From: JBNGOQ01 sp050589645 | GTDB taxonomy: Bacteria > Bacteroidota > Bacteroidia > Flavobacteriales > Flavobacteriaceae | Reading direction: 5' to 3' | Length of the DNA stretch: 64,000 bases | NCBI RefSeq assembly: GCF_050589645.1 | Contig: NZ_JBNGOQ010000002.1 | Span: 62,001-126,000, forward strand | In this document: piece after piece, positions 14,510-23,715 of the stretch | Position numbering within the stretch: the first letter of the stretch is position 1 | Layout: each line of letters starts with the position of its first letter | Notes under the pieces: model-generated | What the model was told of the DNA's origin: nothing | What the model saw: only the letters and a program-made list of their open reading frames with translations | Database searches by the model: none | Position numbers and translations under genes: made by a program

Positions 14510-15163
14510 ATGAAATTTTTTATTGACACGGCCAATTTGGACCAAATTAAGGAAGCAGAAGCCCTCGGCGTACTGGACGGTGTAACGACCAATCCTTCCC
14601 TGATGGCCAAAGAAGGCATCACTGGAAGAAACAACATCCTAAAACACTATGTGGATATCTGCAATGTGGTAGAGGGCGATGTTTCGGCCGAGGTTATTGC
14701 CACTACATTTGATGAAATGGTAAAGGAAGGGGAAGAATTGGCGGAACTACACGAGCAGATCGTGGTAAAGGTCCCTATGATAAAAGACGGGGTAAAGGCC
14801 CTAAAGTATTTTTCGGATAAGGGTATAAGAACCAATTGCACCCTGGTATTTTCTCCAGGACAGGCGTTGCTGGCCGCCAAAGCAGGGGCTACCTATGTTT
14901 CCCCCTTTATTGGGAGATTGGATGATATTTCCACGGATGGACTGAACCTTATTTCCGAGATACGCCATATATATGATAATTATGGGTATGAAACCCAAAT
15001 ATTGGCCGCCTCGGTAAGGCATACCATGCATGTGATAGACTGTGCCAAATTGGGAGCCGATGTGATGACAGGCCCGCTATCGGCGATAGAGGGACTTTTA
15101 AAGCATCCATTGACCGATATTGGTCTTGCCAAGTTCCTGGCAGATTACGAAAAGGGCAATTAG
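14510..15163 (+). CDS. Transaldolase / fructose-6-phosphate aldolase-like
   Basis: A 217-aa small transaldolase of the TalC/Fsa type. The sequence begins MKFFIDTANLDQIKEAEALG, then GVTTNPSLMAKEG, and the Schiff-base lysine is in IVVKVPM (about residue 86). FSPGQALLAAKAGATYVSPF and the C-terminal HPLTDIGLAKFLADY are also typical. Members of this size in Bacteroidetes are usually annotated as transaldolase of the pentose-phosphate pathway; the two activities cannot be separated by eye. It has its own promoter and a strong terminator. Confidence 0.9.
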   Translation: MKFFIDTANLDQIKEAEALGVLDGVTTNPSLMAKEGITGRNNILKHYVDICNVVEGDVSAEVIATTFDEMVKEGEELAELHEQIVVKVPMIKDGVKALKYFSDKGIRTNCTLVFSPGQALLAAKAGATYVSPFIGRLDDISTDGLNLISEIRHIYDNYGYETQILAASVRHTMHVIDCAKLGADVMTGPLSAIEGLLKHPLTDIGLAKFLADYEKGN

Positions 15164-15185
15164 AGCTGATCTATTTAGCTAAGGG

Positions 15186-15222
15186 AAAGCCTGGAAATCC
15201 AAGTTGATTTTCGGGCTTTTTT
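15186..15222 (+). terminator. Terminator of the transaldolase gene
   Basis: A 14-bp stem with two G-T pairs (AAAGCCTGGAAATC / GATTTTCGGGCTTT) has a 6-nt loop and is followed by further T residues. It also faces the end of the convergent lipoprotein gene at 15233. Confidence 0.85.
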
Positions 15223-15232
15223 ATTTCCGCTA

Positions 15233-16636
15233 TTATTGTGGGCTATCTTTTTGCTGGAAAGTGGTATACATGTTCGCAAAGGCGTTGGCAATGCGACCGT
15301 CCTTGGTAATGACCCCTTTGTTCAGGTGGTCCACGATCAGCGCCCTTCGGAGTTCGGAAGTGTTGTCCGATCTAAATTGTTTGCTTTTATCCAGATTGCT
15401 GGTCTCCAGGATGGAAATCCATCGCAAGGGATCGGTATCCAAATTAATGCCCACAAAGGTTTTGTCCGGATGTTTGATACTCAGCTTGGCCACTTGTTTG
15501 GTCATATTCCTAAAATGCCCCTTTTGGGTGCCCCACCAGAAATAAAATACCACGTCCTTATCCTTGGCGATATCCCTTATGGAAATATGGTTACCGGCCG
15601 AATCAAGTACCTTTACATCGGGGAGTTCACGATCGGGTTGCATACTTCGGATACCGGCATAAAGGTCCGTAATCTCATCAATGTGCTTATTGTTGCCCGA
15701 AAGCTCGTGAAAATGATCAATGAACGCCTTATTGTTCTCTTCCGTATCATTGACCTTTAAAAGGTAGTCCATGGCCACATTTCTAAAAAGGTTGTCCCTA
15801 AGCTCTTTTTGGGTGACCATACTATCGATCAACGCCATGGTATGCTTGGTAAAATGCAAATGATTTTTAATGGAATGCAGGTCAATGCCACAATTCTCCG
15901 CGCAGGACATATAGGACATATTGCCAAAATGGTACTTCATGAAGTTGTAGTACGGCCTAAAGTACGTTAGGTTCCTATTGTCAAAATCCAAACTCTTCCT
16001 ATAGGCATAAAAATCGCAGGGAAATTCATCCATACCCATCTCACCCGTTCTTTTCTTGTGATAAAAGGGATACTTTTCCTTGTAGATGTAGTAGCTGAAA
16101 TCTATGCTTGCCCGAGCCATATCGACTTGTGCCTCGGTAAGGGTAACCTCCTCCATCAAACTCTCCAGGAGGGTAATCTTTTGATTCCGCAGGGAATCCA
16201 GTTTTTCACTAAATTCCAAGGGATCTAGCCAATAGTATGAAGCAATGGATTCTTCCTCCAGTTCATTGGAAAGGAATATCTCCAAAAGGAAGTTGTTGAT
16301 TTCCTCTCCGGTGCCTGAAAAAATCAGGGACTCATCAAAATCAATGGTATTTAAACGTATTTGAAGACTATCACCACGCTCCAGAAAGATATATTGTACT
16401 TCCGGCTCGTGGTAAAAATGGTATAATCCCTCGTCAACAGAGTCGAGCAGAAAGGAGAATCTACTGTTTTCGTCCAATTTTGCCGAATCTATAACCATGT
16501 CGTCTTTGTAAAGAACAACATGACTGCTTGTGGGATTTACGATTTCCCCGGCAAAATATACTGTTGGGCACTCATTCTTCCCTTCACCACAACTTGCCAA
16601 CAGGAAAAGAACTAGATAGAATAGAATTTTATTCAT
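15233..16636 (-). CDS. TlpA-like thioredoxin-fold lipoprotein lacking the CXXC motif
   Basis: A 467-aa lipoprotein (MNKILFYLVLFLLASCGEG, lipidated Cys16). The ATG at 16636 is preferred; a TTG two codons earlier is possible. An N-terminal DUF4369-like region (about 25-110, FAGEIVNPTSSHVVLYKDD) and a helical linker precede a C-terminal thioredoxin-like domain (about 340-460). Where TlpA proteins have WCxxC, this one reads VVFYFWWGTQKGHFRNMTK, with no cysteine, so it should not act as a thiol oxidoreductase. Other cysteines occur in the middle (SCAENCGI). A TAGATTTG box lies 25 nt upstream. Confidence 0.82.
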   Translation of the reverse strand: MNKILFYLVLFLLASCGEGKNECPTVYFAGEIVNPTSSHVVLYKDDMVIDSAKLDENSRFSFLLDSVDEGLYHFYHEPEVQYIFLERGDSLQIRLNTIDFDESLIFSGTGEEINNFLLEIFLSNELEEESIASYYWLDPLEFSEKLDSLRNQKITLLESLMEEVTLTEAQVDMARASIDFSYYIYKEKYPFYHKKRTGEMGMDEFPCDFYAYRKSLDFDNRNLTYFRPYYNFMKYHFGNMSYMSCAENCGIDLHSIKNHLHFTKHTMALIDSMVTQKELRDNLFRNVAMDYLLKVNDTEENNKAFIDHFHELSGNNKHIDEITDLYAGIRSMQPDRELPDVKVLDSAGNHISIRDIAKDKDVVFYFWWGTQKGHFRNMTKQVAKLSIKHPDKTFVGINLDTDPLRWISILETSNLDKSKQFRSDNTSELRRALIVDHLNKGVITKDGRIANAFANMYTTFQQKDSPQ

Positions 16637-16660
16637 ACACAATTAACTGCCGTATTGTGA

Positions 16661-16668
16661 CAAATCTA
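16661..16668 (-). promoter_or_regulatory. Candidate -7 box for the TlpA-like lipoprotein gene
   Basis: On the minus strand this reads TAGATTTG (TAnnTTTG). It is 25 nt from the chosen ATG, giving a leader near 19 nt. No TTG is seen at the right distance upstream. Confidence 0.45.
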
Positions 16669-16760
16669 CTAAAAGCACTAGGTACCGCCTGTTAATAGGG
16701 CGTTAAAAAAACCTAGGAAAGGGTTAAAGCCAATGGGGGATGGGCAAGGGTTCAAGATTA

Positions 16761-16792
16761 TTGGCAGGGCGGCTTTATTTTGCTTATTTTTG
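16761..16792 (+). promoter_or_regulatory. Promoter of the ABC-F gene
   Basis: TTGG (16761-16764), a 20-nt spacer and TATTTTTG (16785-16792) match the Bacteroidetes consensus. The element lies inside an open reading frame extension. This is why the ATG at 16815, and not the one at 16740, is taken as the start of the ABC-F protein. Confidence 0.65.
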
Positions 16793-16814
16793 CACAAATT
16801 TTAAAGCCTGTACT

Positions 16815-18443
16815 ATGCTATCCGTATCAAATTTGTCGGTACAATTTGGAAAACGAGTGTTGTTCGATGAAGTCAATGTAACCTTTGCGCACGGCAACAT
16901 TTATGGGGTCATTGGTGCCAATGGTGCCGGGAAGTCTACTTTTTTGAAGATACTTTCGGGCCAAGTGGATGCTACCTCGGGACACGTACACCTAGAGCCG
17001 GGAAAACGCATGTCCATTTTGGAACAGAATCACAATGCCTATGATGAATTCCCGGTACTGGAAACTGTGGTCATGGGCAATAAACCGCTTTTTGCGATTA
17101 AAAAGGAAATCGATGCCCTTTATGCCGATTACAGCGACGAAAATGCCGATAAGATAGGGGAGTTGCAGGTGCAATTTGAAGAAATGGATGGATGGAACGC
17201 CGATAGCGATGCCGCCGCACTTTTGTCTAACCTGGGTATTACCGAGGAGTTGCATTATACCGCTATGGCCGATATGGATTCCAAATTAAAGGTGAGGGTG
17301 CTGCTCGCCCAATCGCTGTTTGGAAATCCGGACGTATTGATTATGGATGAACCTACCAACGATTTGGACTACGATACCATTGGCTGGTTAGAGCATTTTC
17401 TTGCCGATTACGAGAATACGGTAATTGTGGTATCCCATGACCGTCACTTTTTGGATGCGGTTTGTACCCATATTGCGGATATCGATTTCGGAAAGATCAA
17501 CCTGTATTCGGGCAATTACAACTTTTGGTACCAGAGCAGTCAATTGGCTGCCAGGCAAAGGGCCCAACAAAACAAGAAAGCGGAAGAAAAAGCCAAGGAA
17601 CTACAAGAGTTCATTCAGCGTTTTAGTGCCAATGTGGCAAAAAGTAAACAGGCCACTTCACGAAAAAAAATGTTGTCCAAACTGAAGGTCGATGACATTA
17701 AACCGTCTAGTAGAAGATACCCGGCCATTATTTTTGAGCGGGAACGCGAGGCGGGGGACCAGATATTGAATATTGAAAAACTGGCCGCCAATTCCGATGA
17801 GGGGGAACCCTTGTTTGCAAATATCAACATTAATCTGGCGAAAGGGGACAAGGTGGCGATAATCTCCAGGGACTCCAGGGCCACTACCGCTTTTTACGAG
17901 ATTATTAACGGCAACAAAAAGGCCAGTGCCGGATCGTACCAATGGGGAATTACCACCACACAGTCTTATTTACCAGCAGACAATTCCAGCTTTTTCAACG
18001 TGGATAGCGACCTAGTGGACTGGTTGCGCCAATGGGCCAAAACCGAAGAAGAACGCGAAGAGGTCTATATCCGTGGATTCTTGGGAAAAATGCTGTTCAG
18101 CGGGGAAGAGGCGCTGAAGAAATGTGCTGTACTTTCCGGGGGTGAAAAGGTTCGGTGCATGTTAAGTAGAATGATGATGCTCCGCGCAAATGTGGTGCAA
18201 TTGGACGAGCCCACAAACCATTTGGACCTGGAAAGTATTACGGCCTTCAACAATTCCTTGAAGAATTTTAAGGGGACCGTGCTTTTTACCACACACGATC
18301 ACCAATTTGCTCAAACTGTGGCAAATAGGATCATAGAATTGACCCCAAAGGGTAATATTGATAGATATTTGACGTTTGATGAATATATGTCCGATAAGAC
18401 GATTAAGGAGCAGCGCGAAAAATTGTACGCTGTGACTGTATAG
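16815..18443 (+). CDS. ABC-F family ATPase, YbiT-like, with one degenerate composite ATP site
   Basis: A 542-aa soluble protein with two ABC domains and no membrane segment, of the ABC-F group that acts on the ribosome. ABC1 has a good Walker A (GANGAGKST) and Walker B (VLIMDEPTNDLD), but its signature reads MDSKLKVRV, as in E. coli YbiT where LSGGE is also absent. ABC2 has a perfect signature (LSGGEKVRCML) and Walker B (QLDEPTNHLD), but its Walker A is replaced by ISRDSRATTAF. In the head-to-tail dimer, one ATP site (Walker A1 + signature 2) is therefore intact, while the other (Walker A2 + signature 1) is degenerate. The linker between the domains is rich in Lys and Gln. Confidence 0.92.
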   Translation: MLSVSNLSVQFGKRVLFDEVNVTFAHGNIYGVIGANGAGKSTFLKILSGQVDATSGHVHLEPGKRMSILEQNHNAYDEFPVLETVVMGNKPLFAIKKEIDALYADYSDENADKIGELQVQFEEMDGWNADSDAAALLSNLGITEELHYTAMADMDSKLKVRVLLAQSLFGNPDVLIMDEPTNDLDYDTIGWLEHFLADYENTVIVVSHDRHFLDAVCTHIADIDFGKINLYSGNYNFWYQSSQLAARQRAQQNKKAEEKAKELQEFIQRFSANVAKSKQATSRKKMLSKLKVDDIKPSSRRYPAIIFEREREAGDQILNIEKLAANSDEGEPLFANININLAKGDKVAIISRDSRATTAFYEIINGNKKASAGSYQWGITTTQSYLPADNSSFFNVDSDLVDWLRQWAKTEEEREEVYIRGFLGKMLFSGEEALKKCAVLSGGEKVRCMLSRMMMLRANVVQLDEPTNHLDLESITAFNNSLKNFKGTVLFTTHDHQFAQTVANRIIELTPKGNIDRYLTFDEYMSDKTIKEQREKLYAVTV

Positions 18444-18470
18444 ACTTATCGATGCCCAAATCCCAACATT

Positions 18471-19610
18471 ATGAAAACCTACCACATTTGGTATGCGCTT
18501 CTGGCATTGGTCTTGCTGGGGTGTAGTAGCTCGGAAGACGGATCAACTACTGGTACCGATGACGAGCTTGGTACGGGAGTACCGGCAGATTATGCACTGC
18601 TTACCTCAAATAACGGAAACCTTTCCAGCGTGCAGCTCAATGCCAATCGCCTTATGGTCACGCATAATCCCAATAACGGCCCTTTTGGGACCATACCGGA
18701 ACCGTCCATTTTTTATCTTGAAGATACTAGGTTCAGCTATTTTAATAGGCATCCCGATTGTAGCGGGGAAATCGCCAGCTATAACTTCACCACAGATATC
18801 ACGGAGCGAGTTACGGTCTTTGCCGACCTGCTGGATTGCCAACTTGTTGTGAAGGCCGTGGCCCGTTCGTCGGATTCCTTTTTCATTGCTTATGAGACCC
18901 CTGGACCGCTTCCAAGCGATAGGAATTTTTATATTAGGGCGATAGATATTGCTTCTTCTGCCCATGTGGATGTCCCTTTAACGGAGGAACCCCTACAACT
19001 CGATTTTTCCGGCAATCGCTTGTTCATCCTAACGCTAGACCCTGATATCAGTTCCAAAAAGAATGCTCTGGTGGCCATGGATTCGGAGACCAAGGAACTG
19101 TTGCACGAGGTTAACCTGGATCTGGAGGTACAAAAAATAAAGAAAGACCCCGACGGAAATATCGTGGTAAGCTACCCCAGCTTGCATCTGGTAATCAGTA
19201 GCACGACCATGGGAGTTCTTTCCACCGTGCGTTACACCGAAGGCACGGAACCCAAGTTCGGTTTTTCGGAACGCAATTTTTTTGACAGCTCTGGAAACCT
19301 GTATTATCAAAGGCCCGAAAGTACGGGCGAGTATCCCAGTATCCCTGCAGTGTACGAGTTCGGTAGCAATACTGCGATACTTTACTTCTACGAAAATTTC
19401 CTCAGCGAGCAGCAGCGTGAGTTCGAGTTTGAGCTTGGCGATACTTCCATGGTTTCCTACGATTCCGGGAACAATCTCATATTGATCGGTTACCGTAAGT
19501 CCGGAAGCGAGGGATTGGGCGGACTATTGCGCATTAAACCAGCTCCCGACGCCCAATTCGTGGACAATACGGATCTTGAGGGCATTCCCTTTGCCGTTTT
19601 TATCAGATAA
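18471..19610 (+). CDS. Lipoprotein of unknown function, probable beta-propeller
   Basis: A 379-aa lipoprotein. The signal MKTYHIWYALLALVLLGCSS gives lipidated Cys18, followed by a low-complexity Ser/Asp/Gly/Thr tether. The rest is all-beta with repeated segments such as LDFSGNRLFILTLDPDI, KKDPDGNIVVSYPSLHLV and DSGNNLILIGYRKSG that look like propeller blades. I recognise no named family and see no catalytic motif. It follows the ABC-F gene by 27 nt and could be read from the same promoter. Confidence 0.75.
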   Translation: MKTYHIWYALLALVLLGCSSSEDGSTTGTDDELGTGVPADYALLTSNNGNLSSVQLNANRLMVTHNPNNGPFGTIPEPSIFYLEDTRFSYFNRHPDCSGEIASYNFTTDITERVTVFADLLDCQLVVKAVARSSDSFFIAYETPGPLPSDRNFYIRAIDIASSAHVDVPLTEEPLQLDFSGNRLFILTLDPDISSKKNALVAMDSETKELLHEVNLDLEVQKIKKDPDGNIVVSYPSLHLVISSTTMGVLSTVRYTEGTEPKFGFSERNFFDSSGNLYYQRPESTGEYPSIPAVYEFGSNTAILYFYENFLSEQQREFEFELGDTSMVSYDSGNNLILIGYRKSGSEGLGGLLRIKPAPDAQFVDNTDLEGIPFAVFIR

Positions 19611-19635
19611 CAGTTGCAAGCTACCATAGCAAAGG

Positions 19636-19661
19636 ACCTGGCCATGTGGCACAGGTTTTTT
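19636..19661 (+). terminator. Terminator downstream of the propeller lipoprotein
   Basis: ACCTGGCC and GGC-A-CAGGT pair over eight base pairs with one bulge and a 4-nt loop, followed by six T residues. It lies between two convergent genes. Confidence 0.7.
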
Positions 19662-19679
19662 GTACTGCCCTTTTAGCGT

Positions 19680-20399
19680 CTAGGCGTTAAAATATTTGCT
19701 GTTCCAAATGGCGGGATTAAAGTTTTTTCCCAGCGCCACCCCATAGAAGATCACTATAGCTGCAATGGATTTGAACATAAAGAAATAAACGATCCAAAAT
19801 TCCGAACTGGAATTGGTCTTGGAAAATAGGCCTTCGGGAATCATTAGGGTAACCAGATAACTTAGGAATAGCACCAATACTATCAGGTTCTTCAGGTCTC
19901 TAAAAGGCCACATAAGCCATTTTCGCAATGGATGCAGATCGTTGCCCCATTTATGGACCAAATAAAAGTAGCCATTGCCAATGGGCGCAAAGAGCAGTGG
20001 GTCATCCTTGTCCTCCAATTTAAAAAGTTTGGAAGGAGCCATAATCATGAAACCCTGTATCTCCAAATGGTGTAGTTTTTCCAACTGTTTTATCCTTGCG
20101 ATGGCCGATGGCGGAAAGGGCCCTTTAAAATAGCGGGAATTTAGGAACCGAAGCCTGTAATCGATACAAATTTCCTTGATCTGCTCCAGGTGAAAGATGC
20201 GCTTGGTATCCAAGAGGTCAAAACGGAACGGATTCGTGGGAGCGTTTGCATTCACCGCCAGGCGTTTAGCTATGCCTGTTTCCCTTTCAGCGTCTTCCCT
20301 CAGAAGATTGTACACCTCCTTGAGGATGTTTTCGGCCTTGTTTTCCTTTGCCCTTAAACGGAAAAGCCTTTCTTCTATGTTCGTTTTTTTTAGCAACAT
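19680..20399 (-). CDS. Hypothetical membrane protein, 239 aa
   Basis: Residues 1-165 are soluble and start with a charged helical region (IEERLFRLRAKENKAENILKEVYNLL). Two transmembrane helices follow: about 171-190 (LIVLVLFLSYLVTLMIP) and about 203-224 (FWIVYFFMFKSIAAIVIFYGVAL). The soluble part contains a conserved-looking APIGNGYFYLVHKWGND segment before the membrane. No family is recognised; the layout, cytoplasmic head then a hairpin of two helices, is all that can be said. It is divergent from the fasciclin gene across a 207-bp gap in which I see no clear promoter. Confidence 0.7.
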   Translation of the reverse strand: MLLKKTNIEERLFRLRAKENKAENILKEVYNLLREDAERETGIAKRLAVNANAPTNPFRFDLLDTKRIFHLEQIKEICIDYRLRFLNSRYFKGPFPPSAIARIKQLEKLHHLEIQGFMIMAPSKLFKLEDKDDPLLFAPIGNGYFYLVHKWGNDLHPLRKWLMWPFRDLKNLIVLVLFLSYLVTLMIPEGLFSKTNSSSEFWIVYFFMFKSIAAIVIFYGVALGKNFNPAIWNSKYFNA

Positions 20400-20606
20400 T
20401 TTCTTTCTTCCATTACCGCATAGGCATAAAATTAAGGAATTACAAGAGGAATCGATTTCAATTAAAAATGCAAATTGTTAATATTTTGTTAAATTCTATA
20501 AACTACGCGGTCCCTATCCGGAATAGCTCCGTATAAATTGTATATTGTCGATCATTCTTTACCGTTTATCGGAATTTTGGTCGTTAACCCCACAATTGAA
20601 GAACCT

Positions 20607-21158
20607 ATGAAATGCTTGGTATCCCCTGTAACCCTACTGCTCTTACTGACGACTTTTTTGTCCGTTGCACAGGAAAACCCACAGCGATCGCAAGATGGTG
20701 AATTCGGGAAATCGATCAGTGAACGTACGGAGGATTCCAAAAACCACAAAACCCTTCTGGCGGCGCTCAAGGCCATTGATTTGGAGGAGACACTTGACGA
20801 AGATGGCCCATTTACTGTTTTTGCGCCTTCGGATATCGCTTTCCAAAAATTGTCGGCAGACAAGGTAGCTTCACTCTTGCACCCGGAAAACAAGAAAGAA
20901 CTTCATTCGGTCATTACCTACCACATCGTAGCGGGAGAACTTACGGCTTCCAAGATTTTAAAGGCCATGTGTCGGGGGAACGGAACAGCTACCTTTACTA
21001 CGGTCCAGGGAAATAAGATTACGGCCACCCTGAGCGGCATTGATATCATATTAAAGGATAATTTTGGGAATGCTGCCAAGATTACCACGGCCGATTCCAA
21101 TCAGTGCAATGGCATAGTCCACGAAATCGATAGTGTGATCCTGCCCAAAAAAATCTAA
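20607..21158 (+). CDS. Secreted fasciclin (FAS1) domain protein
   Basis: A 183-aa protein with a Sec signal (MKCLVSPVTLLLLLTTFLSVAQE) and one FAS1 domain, an adhesion-type fold. Visible motifs are KTLLAALKAIDLEETLDEDG, the H1 box GPFTVFAPSDIAFQKL, the central YH box (ITYHIVAGELTASK) and the C-terminal GIVHEIDSVILPK. The start at 20607 is chosen because the signal peptide begins there. It ends 3 nt before the convergent pheT stop, with no terminator between. Confidence 0.9.
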   Translation: MKCLVSPVTLLLLLTTFLSVAQENPQRSQDGEFGKSISERTEDSKNHKTLLAALKAIDLEETLDEDGPFTVFAPSDIAFQKLSADKVASLLHPENKKELHSVITYHIVAGELTASKILKAMCRGNGTATFTTVQGNKITATLSGIDIILKDNFGNAAKITTADSNQCNGIVHEIDSVILPKKI

Positions 21159-21161
21159 GCT

Positions 21162-23588
21162 TTAACGCAGTTCCGCACGCAATTCAGATTCGTAGCGCCG
21201 TTGTAGTTTACCCATGATTTTATCAATCCGTTTGTCCGTTAAGGTGTTTTTTTCATCCTGAAGCGTAAAGCTAACGGCATAGGATTTTTTTCCCTTCGGG
21301 AGGTTTTCACCCTGATAGACGTCAAATAGATTAACATCCCTTAGGAGGGTCTTCTCTGTCTGCATCGCTATATCGTGGATTTCCTTAAAGGTCACGCCTT
21401 CGTCCAACAAAAGGGCAAAATCTCTCCGTACTTCAGGGTATTTGGGAATATCGGTAAAGGACACCCTATTTTTGGCAGCAAGCTCCAACAGGACGTCCCA
21501 TCTGAAATCCGCGAAAAGAACCTCTTGTTTAATGTCGAACTTTTTAAGCAGTTTATTTTTGATCAAACCCAAGCTTACCAATTCCTGCTTTCCGTGTTTT
21601 AGAACCAGTCCTTCCGAAAATATATCGTTCTTTATCGGGCCTGAATTGGTCTTCGAAATGCCCAAGCGCGACAGGACATTTTCTACGGTAGCCTTAAGGA
21701 AATAAAAACCGGTTTTTTGGGCGGGTGCCAACCAACTATCGGCATTTCTGTCGCCCGTGACCAGTAAACACAGGTGTTTGTTCTCTACCCGCTCGGCCTC
21801 AAATTGATGGTAGGTCTTTCCAAAGTCGAAAAACTTCAAATTCCTGTTTTTCCGGTTGATATTATACGAGATGGCTTCCAGACCGGAAAACAACATAGAC
21901 TGCCTCAGCACCGAAAGGTCGGCGCTCAAGGGATTTAACATGGACACCGTGCGGGCATCCTGAATATCCCCAGAAAGCGCATTATAGTCGGGTGTGGTAA
22001 GACTGTTCGTCAGGATTTCAAAGAATCCCAGGGCAGCGAGTAAGTTGCCAATCTGGTTTTGCACCTTGTAATCCTCAAATTTTGATGTCGTAGCAATAGA
22101 GGCGCTTAGTTTTTTCTTAAAGCTGATATTGTTGTATCCATAGACCCTAAGGATTTCTTCAATAACGTCTACCTCTCGTTGCACATCTACCCGGTAGAAG
22201 GGGATGCTAAGGCCCAGGCCAGACTCCGTAATGTTCTTTACCTTAATGTCCAAAGAGGCCAAAATGGATTTAACGGTGTCCTCGGACAGCTCCTCGCCGA
22301 TAAGTTTGTTCACCTTATCAAAGGTCAGGAAAACCTCATAATCATTTTTCCTATTGGGATATAGGTCCACCAGGTCCGAACTGATATCCCCACCTGCAAT
22401 TTGCTTGATAAGCAAAGCCGCACGTCTAAGGCTGTATTCTACATTGTTGATATCGATACCACGTTCAAAACGGAAAGAAGCATCGGTATTGAGACCATGT
22501 CTTTTGGCTGTTTTTCGTATGGAAATGGGATCAAAATAGGCACTTTCCAAGAAAATGGAAGTGGTGTTTTCCGTAACGCCGGACTGTGTGCCGCCAAAAA
22601 CGCCGGCAATGCACATGGGTTTTTCCGCATCACATATCATAAGGTCTTCCTCGTGCAGTTCCCTTTCTACCTCATCCAAGGTAGTAAAACGGGTCCCCTT
22701 GGGGAGGGTCTTTACGATAACTTTCCCCCCTTTTATTTTGGCCGCGTCAAAGGCATGCAGGGGTTGGCCCAGTTCGTGCAGCACGTAGTTTGTGGCGTCC
22801 ACTACATTGTTCTTAGGAGCTATCCCAATGGCTCTTAATCTGTTTTTGAGCCAATCGGGTGAAGCTTGTACGATAAGGTTGTTGAGGGTCACCCCGCAGT
22901 ATCTCGGGGCCAAAGTATTGTCCTCTACCAATACGTCTATTTTAAGTGAACGATTGTCCACATTGAAGGGGCTCACCGATGGCGTGATCAGTTCCTTGTT
23001 CAAATCCTGTTGTAGCAGCCCGGCCCTTAAATCCCTTGCTACCCCAAAATGGCTCATGGCATCCGCACGGTTGGGCGTTAGGCCTATTTCGAAGACGGTG
23101 TCCTTCTCTATCTCGAAGACGGTGGCACAAGGGGTTCCCGGCACCAGGTTTTCGGCCAGCACCATAATACCATCGTGACTGTTGCCCAAGCCCAGTTCGT
23201 CCTCTGCACAGATCATGCCATGGCTTTCCGCTCCGCGTATCTTACCTTTTTTGATGGTCCAAGGTGCTCCACTTTCATCGTAGAGTTTGGAGCCTATTGT
23301 GGCCACTGGCACCTTTTGTCCCTTTGCTACATTGGGGGCGCCGCAGACAATCTGTACGGGTTGGTCAAGACCGATGTCTACCGCGGTCAGTTTTAGCTTA
23401 TCGGCGTTGGGATGCTTTTCACAGGACAATACATGGCCAACGACCACACCCTCCAAACCGCCCTTAACGGACTCAAAAGGGCTTATCCCTTCTACCTCCA
23501 ATCCCAAATTGGTCAAAAGTTCTCCCGTTTTTACAGCGTCCCATTCAATTTGGAGGAACTGTTTTAACCAGTTGTAAGATATTTTCAT
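21162..23588 (-). CDS. pheT: Phenylalanyl-tRNA synthetase beta subunit
   Basis: The 808-aa beta chain of the alpha2-beta2 PheRS. The order is complete: the N-terminal tRNA-binding (EMAP-like) domain with VVVGHVLSCEKHPNADKLKL, the B3/B4 editing region (about 210-380, GVTLNNLIV; VFGGTQSGV), the B5 domain (about 410-480, FDKVNKLIGEELSEDTVKSI), the catalytic-like core and the C-terminal FDX-ACB domain (about 715-808, TDIPKYPEVRRDFALLLDEG). pheS is not nearby. A full promoter with a leader of about 14 nt is visible. Confidence 0.98.
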   Translation of the reverse strand: MKISYNWLKQFLQIEWDAVKTGELLTNLGLEVEGISPFESVKGGLEGVVVGHVLSCEKHPNADKLKLTAVDIGLDQPVQIVCGAPNVAKGQKVPVATIGSKLYDESGAPWTIKKGKIRGAESHGMICAEDELGLGNSHDGIMVLAENLVPGTPCATVFEIEKDTVFEIGLTPNRADAMSHFGVARDLRAGLLQQDLNKELITPSVSPFNVDNRSLKIDVLVEDNTLAPRYCGVTLNNLIVQASPDWLKNRLRAIGIAPKNNVVDATNYVLHELGQPLHAFDAAKIKGGKVIVKTLPKGTRFTTLDEVERELHEEDLMICDAEKPMCIAGVFGGTQSGVTENTTSIFLESAYFDPISIRKTAKRHGLNTDASFRFERGIDINNVEYSLRRAALLIKQIAGGDISSDLVDLYPNRKNDYEVFLTFDKVNKLIGEELSEDTVKSILASLDIKVKNITESGLGLSIPFYRVDVQREVDVIEEILRVYGYNNISFKKKLSASIATTSKFEDYKVQNQIGNLLAALGFFEILTNSLTTPDYNALSGDIQDARTVSMLNPLSADLSVLRQSMLFSGLEAISYNINRKNRNLKFFDFGKTYHQFEAERVENKHLCLLVTGDRNADSWLAPAQKTGFYFLKATVENVLSRLGISKTNSGPIKNDIFSEGLVLKHGKQELVSLGLIKNKLLKKFDIKQEVLFADFRWDVLLELAAKNRVSFTDIPKYPEVRRDFALLLDEGVTFKEIHDIAMQTEKTLLRDVNLFDVYQGENLPKGKKSYAVSFTLQDEKNTLTDKRIDKIMGKLQRRYESELRAELR

Positions 23589-23607
23589 CGGCCCGTTTTA
23601 AAGTGTC

Positions 23608-23638
23608 CAAAGATAAAACAATGCTGGAAGACATTCAA
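23608..23638 (-). promoter_or_regulatory. pheT promoter
   Basis: On the minus strand TTG (23636-23638), a 20-nt spacer and TATCTTTG (23608-23615) match TTG-N17-23-TAnnTTTG fully. The expected start is near 23602, 14 nt before the pheT ATG. Confidence 0.65.
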
Positions 23639-23715
23639 CAGGTATTTTCGTGAATTGTTTTAATTTTTATCGTAAGTTTCCGTTGTCGATTTTCAAAGAC
23701 ACAAAGTGCCCCCTT

